Source: Micromonospora alfalfae (GTDB lineage: Bacteria > Actinomycetota > Actinomycetes > Mycobacteriales > Micromonosporaceae). Taken from it: a DNA stretch of 64,000 nucleotides. A program made the position numbers and the translations under genes. The notes below the pieces were generated by a model. It was not told where the DNA came from and made no database searches. It worked only from the letters and a program-made list of their open reading frames with translations. Shown here piece after piece: positions 16,347 through 25,474 of the stretch. Location of the stretch: positions 186,001 through 250,000 of the forward strand of contig NZ_JAKKFH010000062.1 in assembly GCF_022230925.1 (NCBI RefSeq), given 5' to 3'. How positions within the stretch are numbered: position 1 is the stretch's first letter; every line of letters begins with the position of its first letter.

Positions 16347-17344
16347 GCGGACGCCTCCACGACGTTGGTGCCCAACCGGGCGATGAGGCTGAGCAGCGCT
16401 GCCGCGCCGCCGGCGGTGACCTCGGGGGTGGGTAGCAGCGCGACGATCGGCACGTCCACCCCGTTGTCGGCGTAGCGGCGCACCTCGGCGCGGCACCGCT
16501 CCGCGGAGCCGTGCAGCACCAACGCGTCGACCACGTCGTCGGGCACCGCCGCGTTGGCGCCACGCCGGTCACCGGCGGCCCAGGCCGCCCACATGGGCGC
16601 GAGCGCCTCGTCACGGCCGAGCCAGCGGTGGAACTCGGCGTACGCTCCGACGGTGAGGTAGCTGGTGATGAGCCGACGGCCCAGCGCCCGGGCGTACGCG
16701 GCGTCCTCGGTGGGGCAGACGAAGATCCGGGCGGCGACCTCGAAGCCGGCCCGGCGCTCGCCCAGCTCGGCGAGGGCGCGCGGCACGTCGTCGGCGCTGA
16801 GCCAGTTGAGGATGACCCCGTCGGCTTCCGCACCGGCCAGCCGGAGCATCCCCGGGCGCAGCGCGGCGAGCAGGATCGCCGGCGGCACCGCCGGCGGTCG
16901 TTCCAGCGTGAACCGGCGGACGGCGAACGTGTCGTAGACCTCGTCGACTGTCTCGCCGGCCAGCGCGGCGCGCAGGAAACGCAGCACGTCGCGGGTGCGG
17001 CGGAACGGCTCGTCGAACGGCACCGCGTTCCAGTCCCGTACCAGCACGGGTGAGGACGCGCCGATGCCGAGCGAGAACCGACCCGGCGCGGCTTCGGCCA
17101 GCGTCGCCGCGCTCATCGCCAGCAACCCGGGGCCCCGGGTGAAGACCGGTGTGATCGCGGTGCCGAGCCGCAGGCCGGGCTGCCAGGCCGCGGCCAGCGC
17201 CAGTGGGGTGAACGCGTCGGTCCCGGCGACCTCTGACGACCAGACGTCGGTGAACCCGGCTCGGTCGAGGGCCGCGTAGGCCGCGTCGTGCTGCGCCAGC
17301 GCGATCCCGCTCAGCGGCACCGTCATGCCCCATCGATTCGTCAC
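16343..17344 (-). CDS. LLM-class F420-dependent oxidoreductase
   Basis: 333 residues from GTG 17344, giving a start that reads TNRWGMTVPL, typical of the luciferase-like monooxygenase class; an ATG at 17326 is the alternative. Family features are LGTAITPVFTRGP, GRFSLGIGASSP and a C-terminal VPIVALLP strand. These enzymes use F420 or flavin for redox of small molecules; actinomycete members are usually F420-dependent. Operon with the SDR. Divergent from the LtrA gene across about 136 bp. Confidence 0.85.
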   Translation of the reverse strand: MTNRWGMTVPLSGIALAQHDAAYAALDRAGFTDVWSSEVAGTDAFTPLALAAAWQPGLRLGTAITPVFTRGPGLLAMSAATLAEAAPGRFSLGIGASSPVLVRDWNAVPFDEPFRRTRDVLRFLRAALAGETVDEVYDTFAVRRFTLERPPAVPPAILLAALRPGMLRLAGAEADGVILNWLSADDVPRALAELGERRAGFEVAARIFVCPTEDAAYARALGRRLITSYLTVGAYAEFHRWLGRDEALAPMWAAWAAGDRRGANAAVPDDVVDALVLHGSAERCRAEVRRYADNGVDVPIVALLPTPEVTAGGAAALLSLIARLGTNVVEASA

Positions 17345-17480
17345 CGGTCGATCGTGCCCGTTGACGCGGGCCCGAGCAAGATCCCTGGGTTGGGCAGAAT
17401 CGCCGGTTTCCGCCAGTGCGCCCCAGCACCGGGTGCTACGACTTCGTGGTGGACCGGACCGACGGCGCAGGCCGCTGACC

Positions 17481-18701
17481 ATGGGTTCCAGGGCAGCGGG
17501 ACACCTGGAACCGGTCCCGGCGGCGGCCGCGCCCGGCCGGGCGACGTTCCTGGAACTCTTCTTCGATCTGGTGTTCGTCTTCGCGCTGACCCGGATCTCG
17601 GCGCGCGCGTTCGAGGACCTGACCCAGGACCCGGGCCGGGAGCACGGCTGGGCGACGATCACCGGCGGCGGCAAGACACTGCTGTTGCTGCTGGCGCTCT
17701 GGGCTGTCTGGCAGGGCACCGCGTGGACGACCAGCCGGTACGACCCGTACCGGGCGCCGTTGCAGACCGTGGTGCTCACCGCGCTGGTGTGCAGCATGGT
17801 GATGGGGGTGGCCATCCCCCGGGCGTTCAGCGAGACCGCGCTGATGTTCGCTGTGGCGTACGTCGTCGCGCAGGTGACCCGGCCGGTGATCCTGTCGATC
17901 GTGCTCGGGCCGCACCCGTACCGCCGGTTGAAGGTGCGCATGGCGGTGATCTTCGCCGTCAGCGGCGTGCTCTGGATCAGCGGCGCGATGATGTCCACCA
18001 ACGCTCAGGTGCTGCTCTGGTCGGCGGCGCTGCTCACCGAGTACCTGGCTGCCCGCTGTGGCTGGCCGGTGCCCGGCCTGGGTCGTTCGACGATCTCCAA
18101 GTGGGAGATCGCCGGGGAACATCTGGCCGAGCGGTACCAGCAGTTCTTCCTCGTCGCGCTGGGCGAGACGATCCTGGTGGCGGGTTTCTCGTACAGCCGG
18201 GGGCCCTACGAGAAGGGTCACGCCTGGGCGTTCGCGCTGGCGTTGGCCACCTCGATCATGCTGTGGCGCATCTACGTGCAGCGGGCCGGGCGGATCCTGG
18301 GCGAGGCGGTGATGAAGGCCCGCCACCCCGCCACCATCGGCCGGTCGGCGGCCGACACCCACCTGGTGATGGTGATCGGTCTCGCTGCCACGGCGATCGG
18401 GTACGAGCTGATCATCGATCATCCGTTGGAGCGGATCGCGGGACCGTGGCTGGCCATGGTGCTCGGTGGGCCGGCCCTGTTCCTGGCCGGCCGGGCCCGC
18501 CTGGAGTACGAGGTGTTCGGGCGGGTCTCCCCGTCCCGGTGGGTCGCCCTCACGGTGCTGGTGGCGTCGTCGGTGCCGCTGCTGCACCTGCCCGGCGTGA
18601 TCGCGACAGCGGCCGCGGTGCTGGTGCTGGGCGGGGTCGCGGTGGCCGACGCCCGTCGGGCCCACGGCGCCCCGCCGGAGGCCGCCACGCCGCCGTTCTG
18701 A
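17481..18701 (+). CDS. low temperature requirement protein A (LtrA) family
   Basis: 406 residues from ATG 17481. The family signature TFLELFFDLVFVFALTRIS appears near the N-terminus, followed by about ten membrane helices and the motif EHLAERYQQFFLVALGET. LtrA was named from a cold-sensitive Listeria mutant; its biochemical role is unknown. A paralogue lies at 56238-57437. Confidence 0.88.
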   Translation: MGSRAAGHLEPVPAAAAPGRATFLELFFDLVFVFALTRISARAFEDLTQDPGREHGWATITGGGKTLLLLLALWAVWQGTAWTTSRYDPYRAPLQTVVLTALVCSMVMGVAIPRAFSETALMFAVAYVVAQVTRPVILSIVLGPHPYRRLKVRMAVIFAVSGVLWISGAMMSTNAQVLLWSAALLTEYLAARCGWPVPGLGRSTISKWEIAGEHLAERYQQFFLVALGETILVAGFSYSRGPYEKGHAWAFALALATSIMLWRIYVQRAGRILGEAVMKARHPATIGRSAADTHLVMVIGLAATAIGYELIIDHPLERIAGPWLAMVLGGPALFLAGRARLEYEVFGRVSPSRWVALTVLVASSVPLLHLPGVIATAAAVLVLGGVAVADARRAHGAPPEAATPPF

Positions 18702-18748
18702 GCCTCGCACGTCGATGTCGCGTCGGCGTGGACGGTTACTCTCGGCCG

Positions 18749-19612
18749 GTGACCTTCTCGCTCGTTGCCCGCTCCGCCGACGGCCGCCTGCACGGCGTGG
18801 CCGTCGCCAGCAAGTTCCTCGCCGCCGGGGCGCTGGTGCCGGCCGCCGCCGCCGAGGTGGGCGCGCTGGCCACCCAGGCGCACGTCAATCTCGCCTACCG
18901 ACCGCAGGGCCTCACCCTGTTGCGCACCGGGGTGGCCGCCGCCGACGTGGTGGCCGGGCTGGTCGCCGCCGACCCCGAGCGGGAGCACCGTCAGCTCGGC
19001 GTCGTGGGGGCAACCGGCGCGGGCGCCAGCTGGACCGGGCCGGCCTGCCACCAGTGGGCCGGCGGGCGGACCGGCGACGGCTGGGCCGCGCAGGGCAACG
19101 TGCTCACCGGCCCGGAGGTCGTCGACGCCCTCGGGGCGGCCTGGCTGGCGGGAACGGCGCTGCCCTTCGCCGAGCGGCTGGTCGCCGCGCTGCGGGCCGG
19201 CGACGAGGCCGGTGGCGACCGGCGTGGCCGGCAGAGCGCCGGCCTGCTCGTGGTCGAGCGCGGCGGCGGGTACGGCGGCACCAGCGACGTGGTGGTGGAC
19301 CTGCGCGTGGACGACCACCCCGACCCGGTCGCCGAGCTGGGTCGCCTGCTCGCTGTGCACACCATGCTGTTCGGCCGGCCCGACCCGGCCACCCTGCTCG
19401 ACCTGAGCGGCGCGGTCGCCGCCGAGGTGGCGGCGTTGCTCGGCGCGCTGGGCCATCCGGTGCACGAGGACGGCACCGAAGCGGCGTTGATCTCCTGGGC
19501 CGGTTTGGAGAACCTGGAGGAGCGGCTGGTGCCGGGGCGGATCGACCCGGTGGTGCTGACACACCTGCGCGGTGTCGCCCCGCACGTCCCCGCACCCCGC
19601 GCAGCGAGCTGA
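18749..19612 (+). CDS. DUF1028 family (Ntn-hydrolase-like) protein
   Basis: 287 residues from GTG 18749. The conserved N-terminus TFSLVARSADGRLHGVAVAS and the motif ALATQAHVN match DUF1028, a family with an N-terminal-nucleophile hydrolase fold in which Thr2 could be the nucleophile after Met removal. The C-terminal half adds a peptidoglycan-binding-like helical segment (VAELGRLLAVHTMLFG). Substrate unknown. Confidence 0.82.
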   Translation: MTFSLVARSADGRLHGVAVASKFLAAGALVPAAAAEVGALATQAHVNLAYRPQGLTLLRTGVAAADVVAGLVAADPEREHRQLGVVGATGAGASWTGPACHQWAGGRTGDGWAAQGNVLTGPEVVDALGAAWLAGTALPFAERLVAALRAGDEAGGDRRGRQSAGLLVVERGGGYGGTSDVVVDLRVDDHPDPVAELGRLLAVHTMLFGRPDPATLLDLSGAVAAEVAALLGALGHPVHEDGTEAALISWAGLENLEERLVPGRIDPVVLTHLRGVAPHVPAPRAAS

Positions 19613-19635
19613 CCCCGGCCGTCCCCACGCGAGGC

Positions 19636-19658
19636 GGCTGAGCCGGGCTGGCTCAGCC
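19636..19658. terminator. hairpin between convergent genes
   Basis: GGCTGAGCC (19636-19644) pairs with GGCTCAGCC (19650-19658) around GGGCT. It lies between the DUF1028 stop and the PAP2 stop and overlaps the last codons of the PAP2 gene. Likely a shared terminator. Confidence 0.5.
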
Positions 19659-20534
19659 CTTGACCCGGGGCACCAGCCGGTGCACGACGGTGAGCGCCAA
19701 CGCCATCACCACCGCCATCGTGCCGGCGATCCCGGCGGCGCTGCCCGCGTACCCGACGAACAGGGGACGGCGGGCCAGCTCCTCCGGCCCGGTGTCGCGC
19801 AGGTCGAGCAGCCAGGACAGGGAGATCCCGCAGGCCACCAGGGCGAGTACACCGCCGAGCCCGAGCACCAGCGCCGCGATCCGGTGCGCGTCGCCGTGGG
19901 CGATCTCGGCCTGCTCCCGCTGGGTGACCAGCAGCAGCAACCCGGCCAACGCCGCCCACACGCCGACCACGAGGTACGCGGCGACGGCGTCGCTGGGTCG
20001 GTGCCAGCCGGCGGAGAGGGTGGCGACCCCGGCGACGGCGGCGTAGGCGGCGCCGATGAAGGCACCGGCGGCCCGCACCTTGCGCGGCAGCACGAGCATC
20101 AGGGCGACCGCCACCGAGGCGGCCACCGTGGCGTGCCCGCTCGGAAGGCTGTTGCCCACCGCGGCGCGTTCCGGGTCGACACCGAAGTCGGGCCGGCTCA
20201 GCCCGTACTTGAGCAGCTGGGTCGTGACGTTCGCTCCGGCGATCAGCAGGGTCGCGGTGATCGCCAGGGCGATCCGCCCCCGGATCAGCGCGATGAACCC
20301 GATCGTCGCGGTGGCGGCCAGCAGCGAGACCACCGACATCGCGTTGAGGATCCGGTCGACCGGACCCTCGATGGTGTCCTGCCCGATCCGGTTGCCGGTG
20401 AGGGCGACTGTGTCCACCCACTGACCGATCTCAAGGTGCACGGCCACCCGCCACACGGCGAGGAAGGCGGCCGCCTGGACGAGGGCCAGTACGACCAACC
20501 AGACCGCGGTCCAACCCCGTGCCGTCGCGCGCAT
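19653..20534 (-). CDS. PAP2-family membrane phosphatase
   Basis: 293 residues from ATG 20534. Phosphatidic acid phosphatase motifs: K...RP in LLKYGLSRPDFG, PSGH in NSLPSGHATVAAS, and H...D in SAGWHRPSDAVAAY. About seven membrane helices. It would dephosphorylate a lipid phosphate or polyprenyl pyrophosphate on the outer side of the membrane. A C-terminal extension with three more helices goes beyond the core. Divergent from the DUF3159 gene with about 90 bp between. Confidence 0.88.
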   Translation of the reverse strand: MRATARGWTAVWLVVLALVQAAAFLAVWRVAVHLEIGQWVDTVALTGNRIGQDTIEGPVDRILNAMSVVSLLAATATIGFIALIRGRIALAITATLLIAGANVTTQLLKYGLSRPDFGVDPERAAVGNSLPSGHATVAASVAVALMLVLPRKVRAAGAFIGAAYAAVAGVATLSAGWHRPSDAVAAYLVVGVWAALAGLLLLVTQREQAEIAHGDAHRIAALVLGLGGVLALVACGISLSWLLDLRDTGPEELARRPLFVGYAGSAAGIAGTMAVVMALALTVVHRLVPRVKG

Positions 20535-20623
20535 CCGCACACCGTAGCGGCAGGTGTCGGCGCTCCGACCGGTGGCCCGCCGCCAATCGCCGGTTAGGTT
20601 GTGCCGGAGGCGAGGAGGCGGTC

Positions 20624-21379
20624 GTGAGCGGAACACCGGAGCGCGACAGCGGCCCGGCCGAACCCGGCGCGGAGCAGCGTGAAGGCGACAACCCGGGGTC
20701 GGGAGGGCCGGTGCGGGCCGGCGTCGGCACCGGTCCGGGTGGGCCGGCGCGGGCCGAGTCGCTGACGGATCTGCTGGGCGGGCGACGCGGCGCCATCGAT
20801 GCCACAGTGCCGCCGCTGGCGTTCGCGGCGGGCTGGCTGCTCGGTGGCGAGTCGCTGTGGGGCGGCGTCGGTGCGGCGCTGGCCGCGGGTGCGGTGGTGA
20901 CCGGCGTACGGCTGCGCCGGGGTGACCGGCCGCGCTCGGTGCTGATCGGACTGCTGGCCGTCTGCGTCGCGGCGTTGATCGCGGTACGTACCGGCCGGGC
21001 CGAGAACTTCTTCCTGATCCAGGTGCTGTCGAACGCCGCGAGCGCTCTGGCGTGGACGGTCAGCATCGTGGTGCGGTGGCCACTGCTCGGTGTGCTGGTT
21101 GGCGCGGTGCTGGGCCAGCGGGCCGGTTGGCGGCGCGACCCGGTGCTGCTGCGCGGCTACGGCCGGGCCAGTTGGGTGTGGACGGCGACCTACCTGCTGC
21201 GGCTGGCCGTGTTCGTGCCGCTCTACCTGGGTGGGCAGGTGCTCGCGCTGGTGGTGGCCCGGGTGGCGCTGACCTGGCCGCTGGTCGCCGCGGCGCTGGC
21301 GCTGAGCTGGGTGGTGCTGCGGCGCTCGCTGCCGGCCGGGCACCCGGGGCTGCGTCACCCGGTCGCGCCGCCTCGCTGA
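20624..21379 (+). CDS. DUF3159 family membrane protein
   Basis: 251 residues from GTG 20624, with a strong GAGGAGG site 6 nt upstream. A hydrophilic Gly/Pro-rich N-terminus of about 50 residues is followed by SLTDLLGGRRGAIDATVPPLAF and about six membrane helices, the pattern of actinobacterial DUF3159. Function unknown. Confidence 0.82.
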   Translation: MSGTPERDSGPAEPGAEQREGDNPGSGGPVRAGVGTGPGGPARAESLTDLLGGRRGAIDATVPPLAFAAGWLLGGESLWGGVGAALAAGAVVTGVRLRRGDRPRSVLIGLLAVCVAALIAVRTGRAENFFLIQVLSNAASALAWTVSIVVRWPLLGVLVGAVLGQRAGWRRDPVLLRGYGRASWVWTATYLLRLAVFVPLYLGGQVLALVVARVALTWPLVAAALALSWVVLRRSLPAGHPGLRHPVAPPR

Positions 21380-21430
21380 GACCGGCCCCGCGCGGCCCGA
21401 CTCGGGGCGGGGAGGCGGCCGGACTCGGGG

Positions 21431-21471
21431 CAAAAAAGTGGAGAGGCCGCCACGGGGGGAGCGGCCTCTCC
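21431..21471 (-). terminator. rho-independent terminator (leftward)
   Basis: A perfect 11-bp stem (GGAGAGGCCGC 21440-21450 with GCGGCCTCTCC 21461-21471). On the minus strand it is followed by two bases and then six T (A-run at 21432-21437), a proper intrinsic terminator reading leftward. It ends transcription coming from the GH48 gene, about 250 bp downstream of its stop, and the same stem may also stop rightward DUF3159 transcripts. Confidence 0.8.
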
Positions 21472-21680
21472 GGTGACGTACGTTACTCCGTCACGGACCT
21501 CGGTGTGATCCCGCGACGGCCCGAATTTCTGGGCTTTTTCGCGGCTGGCTCCAGTCCGGGCGGTGGGGTGGGCCAGCCGATCCGCTGCGTCGGCCAGATG
21601 GCCGGCCCACCCCGGCCTGACCGTGGGTGTCAGGCCGTCCCGCCAGCCCGGGTCCGTCGTTCCCCGGACCCGGGCCGGAT

Positions 21681-21714
21681 CCCGGGGTGGGCGGTCCACG
21701 CCACCCACCCCGGG
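21681..21714 (-). terminator. hairpin just after GH48 stop
   Basis: CCCGGGGTGGGCGG (21681-21694) pairs with CCACCCACCCCGGG (21701-21714), one mismatch, 6-nt loop. It begins 6 nt beyond the GH48 stop codon. No T-tract; probably a first terminator or 3'-end stabiliser for the cellulase mRNA. Confidence 0.55.
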
Positions 21715-21719
21715 TCGTC

Positions 21720-24626
21720 TCAGCCGTTCGGGAACATGCTGCCGTAGTCGGCGTACGCCATGGCGACGTCAGCCTGCGCCCAGAACCGGTGGTAGTTGAA
21801 CTCGGGCTCCGCACCACCGTTGAGGTACGCCTGCACCTTGGGCCAGTCCGGGTCGTTCTTGTAGAAGGACCGGATGTCGAGGAAGCTCTTGCCGGCGGCG
21901 ATGGTGTCACCGTTCGGCATCTTCCCGGTCCAACCCGACGGGACGTAGAGGCCCTGCCCGGTGGACGCGTTGTAGACGTCGTCGAAGCGCCGGTAGTCGC
22001 CACGCTTCTCGGTGGTGGAGACACCCTTGGCGTCGCTGGCGGCCGACAGCGCGTCGAGCAGCCCCTTGGCGGTGTCCTTCGCCGCCACGTTGCCCGACTT
22101 GGCCGCGTACGCGATCAGGATCCGGGCGTAGGCGGCGGTGACGCCGACGTCCTGACCCTTGCTGATGACCTCGACGTGCAGGCCGGTGTTGGGCTGCGGG
22201 TTGGACGGGTTCCAGGTGGTCGGCTGACCGGTCCACGCCATGTCCGACGGGATCGACCAGTTGGTGCCGAGGGTGGTGTTGGCGATCGCCCAGGGAACCC
22301 ACTTGTCCAGCAGCGCCTTGGCCTTCGCGTTGCCGGTCTGCTGGTACAGCTCGGCGATGCGCTGCATCGACCAGGCCTGCATGCCGAACCACTGGTTCGA
22401 CGGCGGGTCGTTGTAGACCGGGTCGACGTCGTAGAACATGCCGTAGAAGGTGCTGGTGCCGGCCGGCGGCTGGGCGTAGCTACCGTCCCAGCTGTTGGTG
22501 GCGCCACCGGCGATGCCGCCCTCGGCGGACTGCAACCAGGTGTAGAACTCCAGCTGCCGCTCGAAGCTCTTGGTCCAGTCGGCGACAGCTGTCGACGACT
22601 GCGGCTTGAGCTCCGGGGTGTTGGTCAGCGCCCAGGCCGCGAACGGGTTCTGGTAGCCGAAGTGGTTGTGGCTGGAGCCGATCCGCCAGGACCAGTTCTG
22701 GCTGGCGTCGTACGCGCCGCCCCAGGCGTAGTACCAGGACAGCAGGTAGTGCGCCGAGTCCTTGCCGCTGCCGGCGGGGCAGGTGCTGGCCCCGACGCAG
22801 TTGCCGATCTTCTTGAAGTACTTGTCGAACATCGCGTACCGCAGGTAGTCGCCCATCTTGGCGGCCTTGGTGATGGTGGCGGCGACGTCGGCCTGCTTGT
22901 TCTGCGCCTTGGACCAGGTCAGCGCCCAGTACGCGGCCTGCACGGCGCGGGCGTCGGCGTCCGGGGCGTTCGTGTACTTCCACTGCTTGGCGGGGGCGCC
23001 GGTGTCCTTGACGAACAGGTCGAGGTAGCCGTACTGACCGCCGTGCTTGAAGGTGTCGCAGGAGGGCTGCGGGACGGTCTCCCACACCGACTCCTGGGTG
23101 CCCCGCTGGAAGGTGTTGATGTAGGCCGGCTTGGTGGTGCCGTCACCGCAGTGGCCGAAGCCGTAGGTGTTGTCGACGTCCATCAGCCAGTGCATGCCGT
23201 AGATGTCGCCGGTGCCGTAGGTGGACTGCAACTCCGAGCGGAGCGGGTCCTGGCCGACCGAGATGTTCGGGTTCAGCGCCGACGGGTACTGGCTGGGCAG
23301 GTTGTACTCCGCGGCGTACTGCGGGGTGCCCGCGGAGCCGGCGGTCGGCTGGTCGGCGTGCGTGGGGATGATGTACTTCTCCATCACCGTCCAGGCGTTG
23401 TTGAACGGGGCCCAGTTCTGGGTGACCTTGCCGTAGTAGGCCTCCAGCCAGAGCCAGAAGCTGAACGCCTCCGAGGTGGTCTCGTGGCCGTGGTCGGGCG
23501 CCTCGACGATCAGCGTCTCCACCGAGTGGTACGGCACGCCCTCGGGGCTGAAGTAGCCCGAGTTCTTGATCTTGCCGTACTGCTCGAGGAACTTGGCGGT
23601 GTAGGCGTTGTCGCCGCCGGGGGTGTCGTTGTCGATCTCGGTGGCGCTGACCGCCAGGGAAGCGAGACCGGTGGCGGAGGCGGTGATGGTGGCGGCGCCA
23701 CCGACGGTGTCGGCGTCCTCCGCCGCGGCGACGGTGACGGTGACCCCGGTGTTCCAGTTGCTCGGGGTCAGCGTGGCGGTGGCCGGCGAGACCGTGACGT
23801 CGGTGTCACCGCTGCGGGTGAGGGTGACCGGCACGTTGGCCGTCGGGGCGGCGCTGAGCTTCAGGTTGAAGGTGGCGCTGCCACCCTCGGCGACGCTCAC
23901 AGCGGACGGGGTGGCGACAAGTGTCGGACCGCTGGCGGCCCCGACGGTGAACGCCTTCTCGTCGACCCCGATGCCGTTGGCGTTGTCGTACGCCTTGGCC
24001 TGGACGGTGTAGCTGCCGGCCGGCAGGTCCTCCTGGGTGTACGCGTACGGAGCGGAGGTGTCGGTGTTGATCAGCAGGCCGTTGCGGTAGAACTCGACCT
24101 TGCTGATCGTCCCGTCCGGGTCGCTGGCGGTGGCCGTCAGCGGCACGTCGGCCGGCGCGGTGAACGGCCCGGTCGGCAGGCCGAGGGAGACCGTCGGCGG
24201 CTGGTTGGCCGGGGTGCCGTTGCAGGGGGTGCCGTTGAGGGTGAACGAGGTGGGCTTCGGGTTGCTGCCCGAGTGGGCGCCGTTGAAGCCGATGGTGGTG
24301 GAGGCCCCGGTGGCAAGGTTGCCGTTGTACGACTCGTTGGTCGCGGTGACCTCGCTGCCGGTCTGGCTGAATCTGGCCGACCAGCCCTGGGTGACCCGCT
24401 GACCGCTGGTCGGGAAGGTCCACTTGAGCGTCCAGTTGCTCACCGGGTCACCCAGGTTCTTGATGGTGACGTTCGCGGTGAAGCCGGTGTTCCAGTCGTT
24501 GGTCGCGTAGACCACGTCACAGGCGGGTGCGGCCTGTGCGGCGCCGGCAGGCAGGGTCACCCCGCCGATGGCGAGCAGCGCGGCGGCGGCGAGCGCCACG
24601 CGCCGGCGTATTGCCAGTTGTCTCAT
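21720..24626 (-). CDS. secreted GH48 cellulase with N-terminal CBM2
   Basis: 968 residues from ATG 24626 (GAGGAGA about 10 nt upstream). Signal peptide 1-33 (RRRVALAAAALLAIGG, cleavage around AQA-AP). Next come a CBM2 cellulose-binding module with terminal Cys residues (ACDVVYATNDWNTGF ... GTPC, about 34-130), a bacterial Ig-like domain (about 142-228) and a Calx-beta-like domain (about 232-333). The GH48 catalytic domain fills the rest, with the general-acid Glu in DHGHETTSEAF. GH48 enzymes are processive reducing-end cellobiohydrolases and key members of cellulase systems. Two CebR-type palindromes lie in the upstream region, implying induction by cello-oligosaccharides, together with the neighbouring beta-glucosidase. 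Confidence 0.95.
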   Translation of the reverse strand: MRQLAIRRRVALAAAALLAIGGVTLPAGAAQAAPACDVVYATNDWNTGFTANVTIKNLGDPVSNWTLKWTFPTSGQRVTQGWSARFSQTGSEVTATNESYNGNLATGASTTIGFNGAHSGSNPKPTSFTLNGTPCNGTPANQPPTVSLGLPTGPFTAPADVPLTATASDPDGTISKVEFYRNGLLINTDTSAPYAYTQEDLPAGSYTVQAKAYDNANGIGVDEKAFTVGAASGPTLVATPSAVSVAEGGSATFNLKLSAAPTANVPVTLTRSGDTDVTVSPATATLTPSNWNTGVTVTVAAAEDADTVGGAATITASATGLASLAVSATEIDNDTPGGDNAYTAKFLEQYGKIKNSGYFSPEGVPYHSVETLIVEAPDHGHETTSEAFSFWLWLEAYYGKVTQNWAPFNNAWTVMEKYIIPTHADQPTAGSAGTPQYAAEYNLPSQYPSALNPNISVGQDPLRSELQSTYGTGDIYGMHWLMDVDNTYGFGHCGDGTTKPAYINTFQRGTQESVWETVPQPSCDTFKHGGQYGYLDLFVKDTGAPAKQWKYTNAPDADARAVQAAYWALTWSKAQNKQADVAATITKAAKMGDYLRYAMFDKYFKKIGNCVGASTCPAGSGKDSAHYLLSWYYAWGGAYDASQNWSWRIGSSHNHFGYQNPFAAWALTNTPELKPQSSTAVADWTKSFERQLEFYTWLQSAEGGIAGGATNSWDGSYAQPPAGTSTFYGMFYDVDPVYNDPPSNQWFGMQAWSMQRIAELYQQTGNAKAKALLDKWVPWAIANTTLGTNWSIPSDMAWTGQPTTWNPSNPQPNTGLHVEVISKGQDVGVTAAYARILIAYAAKSGNVAAKDTAKGLLDALSAASDAKGVSTTEKRGDYRRFDDVYNASTGQGLYVPSGWTGKMPNGDTIAAGKSFLDIRSFYKNDPDWPKVQAYLNGGAEPEFNYHRFWAQADVAMAYADYGSMFPNG

Positions 24627-24891
24627 GTGCGCGGTGTCTCCTCGGACCAGGCCGGGATGGTCCCCGGCGAGGCGCCTGCCCGCGAGGGTGGTGGTGGTCC
24701 GCGGGGATGTCGAGGCGCCGGGAAGGTGGTCGTGCCCGGGCCCGGCCGGGGTAGGGCGTGCGGCCCGCACGGGAGGGGGTCCCGCCGGCTGCGCTCGGGT
24801 GACCGTGACCGGAGCTGGTGCTGCCGGTTGCCCTCGGTGGACCCGCACTCACGCGATCTGGCTCCTGTCGCGTCGAATCGACAGTGTGCCA

Positions 24892-24905
24892 TGGAAGCGC
24901 TCCCA
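24892..24905. promoter_or_regulatory. CebR-type operator 1
   Basis: TGGAAGCGCTCCCA, a 14-bp near-palindrome matching the consensus TGGGAGCGCTCCCA bound by the LacI-family cellobiose repressor CebR. It lies upstream of the GH48 gene. Confidence 0.85.
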
Positions 24906-25003
24906 CAACAAGCGCACGGAGCGCCGGATCAGCTCCTTGTTTCGATCTCGTTTTGGGTCTTTCACAAAGGCGTGACGGGCGTTACAGTCGCAACATCGGT
25001 CGA

Positions 25004-25017
25004 TGGGAGCGCTTCCA
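25004..25017. promoter_or_regulatory. CebR-type operator 2
   Basis: TGGGAGCGCTTCCA, one base from the CebR consensus. Centre-to-centre distance to operator 1 is 112 bp, which could allow looping by a tetrameric or paired repressor. Confidence 0.85.
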
Positions 25018-25227
25018 TCGACAAGGTTCCAACAAGAAGATCGCTGGGGTCGTTTCTGACGGGCCCAGGGAACCAGACCGAGGGCCGACGACGGGCCAGC
25101 CCGGACGCCGTCGTCAGCCATCGTCCCACCACAGGGAGGGAGGTGGAACCAGAGCCACTCGCGTGGCCCGGCTCCCGCGCGACACGCACGGCAGGACCCA
25201 AATCTCGCCCGTGTGTGTGCAGTTACG

Positions 25228-25260
25228 GTGGGGACGGGGGTTGCCCTCCCCCGTCCCCAC
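25228..25260. terminator. perfect 13-bp hairpin between divergent cellulose genes
   Basis: GTGGGGACGGGGG (25228-25240) and CCCCCGTCCCCAC (25248-25260) are exact reverse complements around a 7-nt loop. No T-tract on either strand. It sits between operators 2 and 3 and may insulate the GH1 promoter from rightward transcription, or end a short transcript. Confidence 0.55.
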
Positions 25261-25421
25261 ACTAAACCCCCGTACACGATAGGAAAAGAGGCCGACGGGA
25301 CAGGCGCGCCGCGCCGCCCGGACGGCCTCGTTCGCTGCTCGGGGCCAACCACCCGCCTCCCACCCGCCAGCGCCGGCCGTCCTGACGGCCGGCTGACCGG
25401 CAGGCAGCGTCTGCCCTATCA

Positions 25422-25435
25422 TGGGAGCGCTCCCG
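25422..25435. promoter_or_regulatory. CebR-type operator 3 (GH1 promoter)
   Basis: TGGGAGCGCTCCCG, consensus except for the last base, 40 bp upstream of the beta-glucosidase start codon, where it would overlap or lie just downstream of the promoter. Confidence 0.88.
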
Positions 25436-25474
25436 AATCTTTCGGCGGTGGCCCCGTATCCATGAGGAGAATCC

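Larger units (their letters stand above)
24627..25474. promoter_or_regulatory. 848-bp divergent control region of the cellulose locus
   Basis: No gene is convincing here. The stretch separates the divergent GH48 and GH1 genes and holds three CebR-type palindromes (24892, 25004, 25422) and a perfect 13-bp hairpin (25228-25260). The box nearest GH48 is about 265 bp from its start codon, so the cellulase mRNA probably has a long 5' leader unless another promoter exists closer in. The sequence 24640-24840 is G-rich on the plus strand and codes for nothing I recognise. Confidence 0.7.

Noticed and set aside
21627..25265. A 1212-codon plus-strand open frame opposite the GH48 gene
   Set aside because: Antisense to an unmistakable cellulase; low-complexity Val/Gly/Arg composition.
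25143..25265. A 41-codon plus-strand frame preceded by GGGAGGGAGG
   Set aside because: The purine run lies too close to the GTG, and the coding part includes a perfect terminator-like hairpin.
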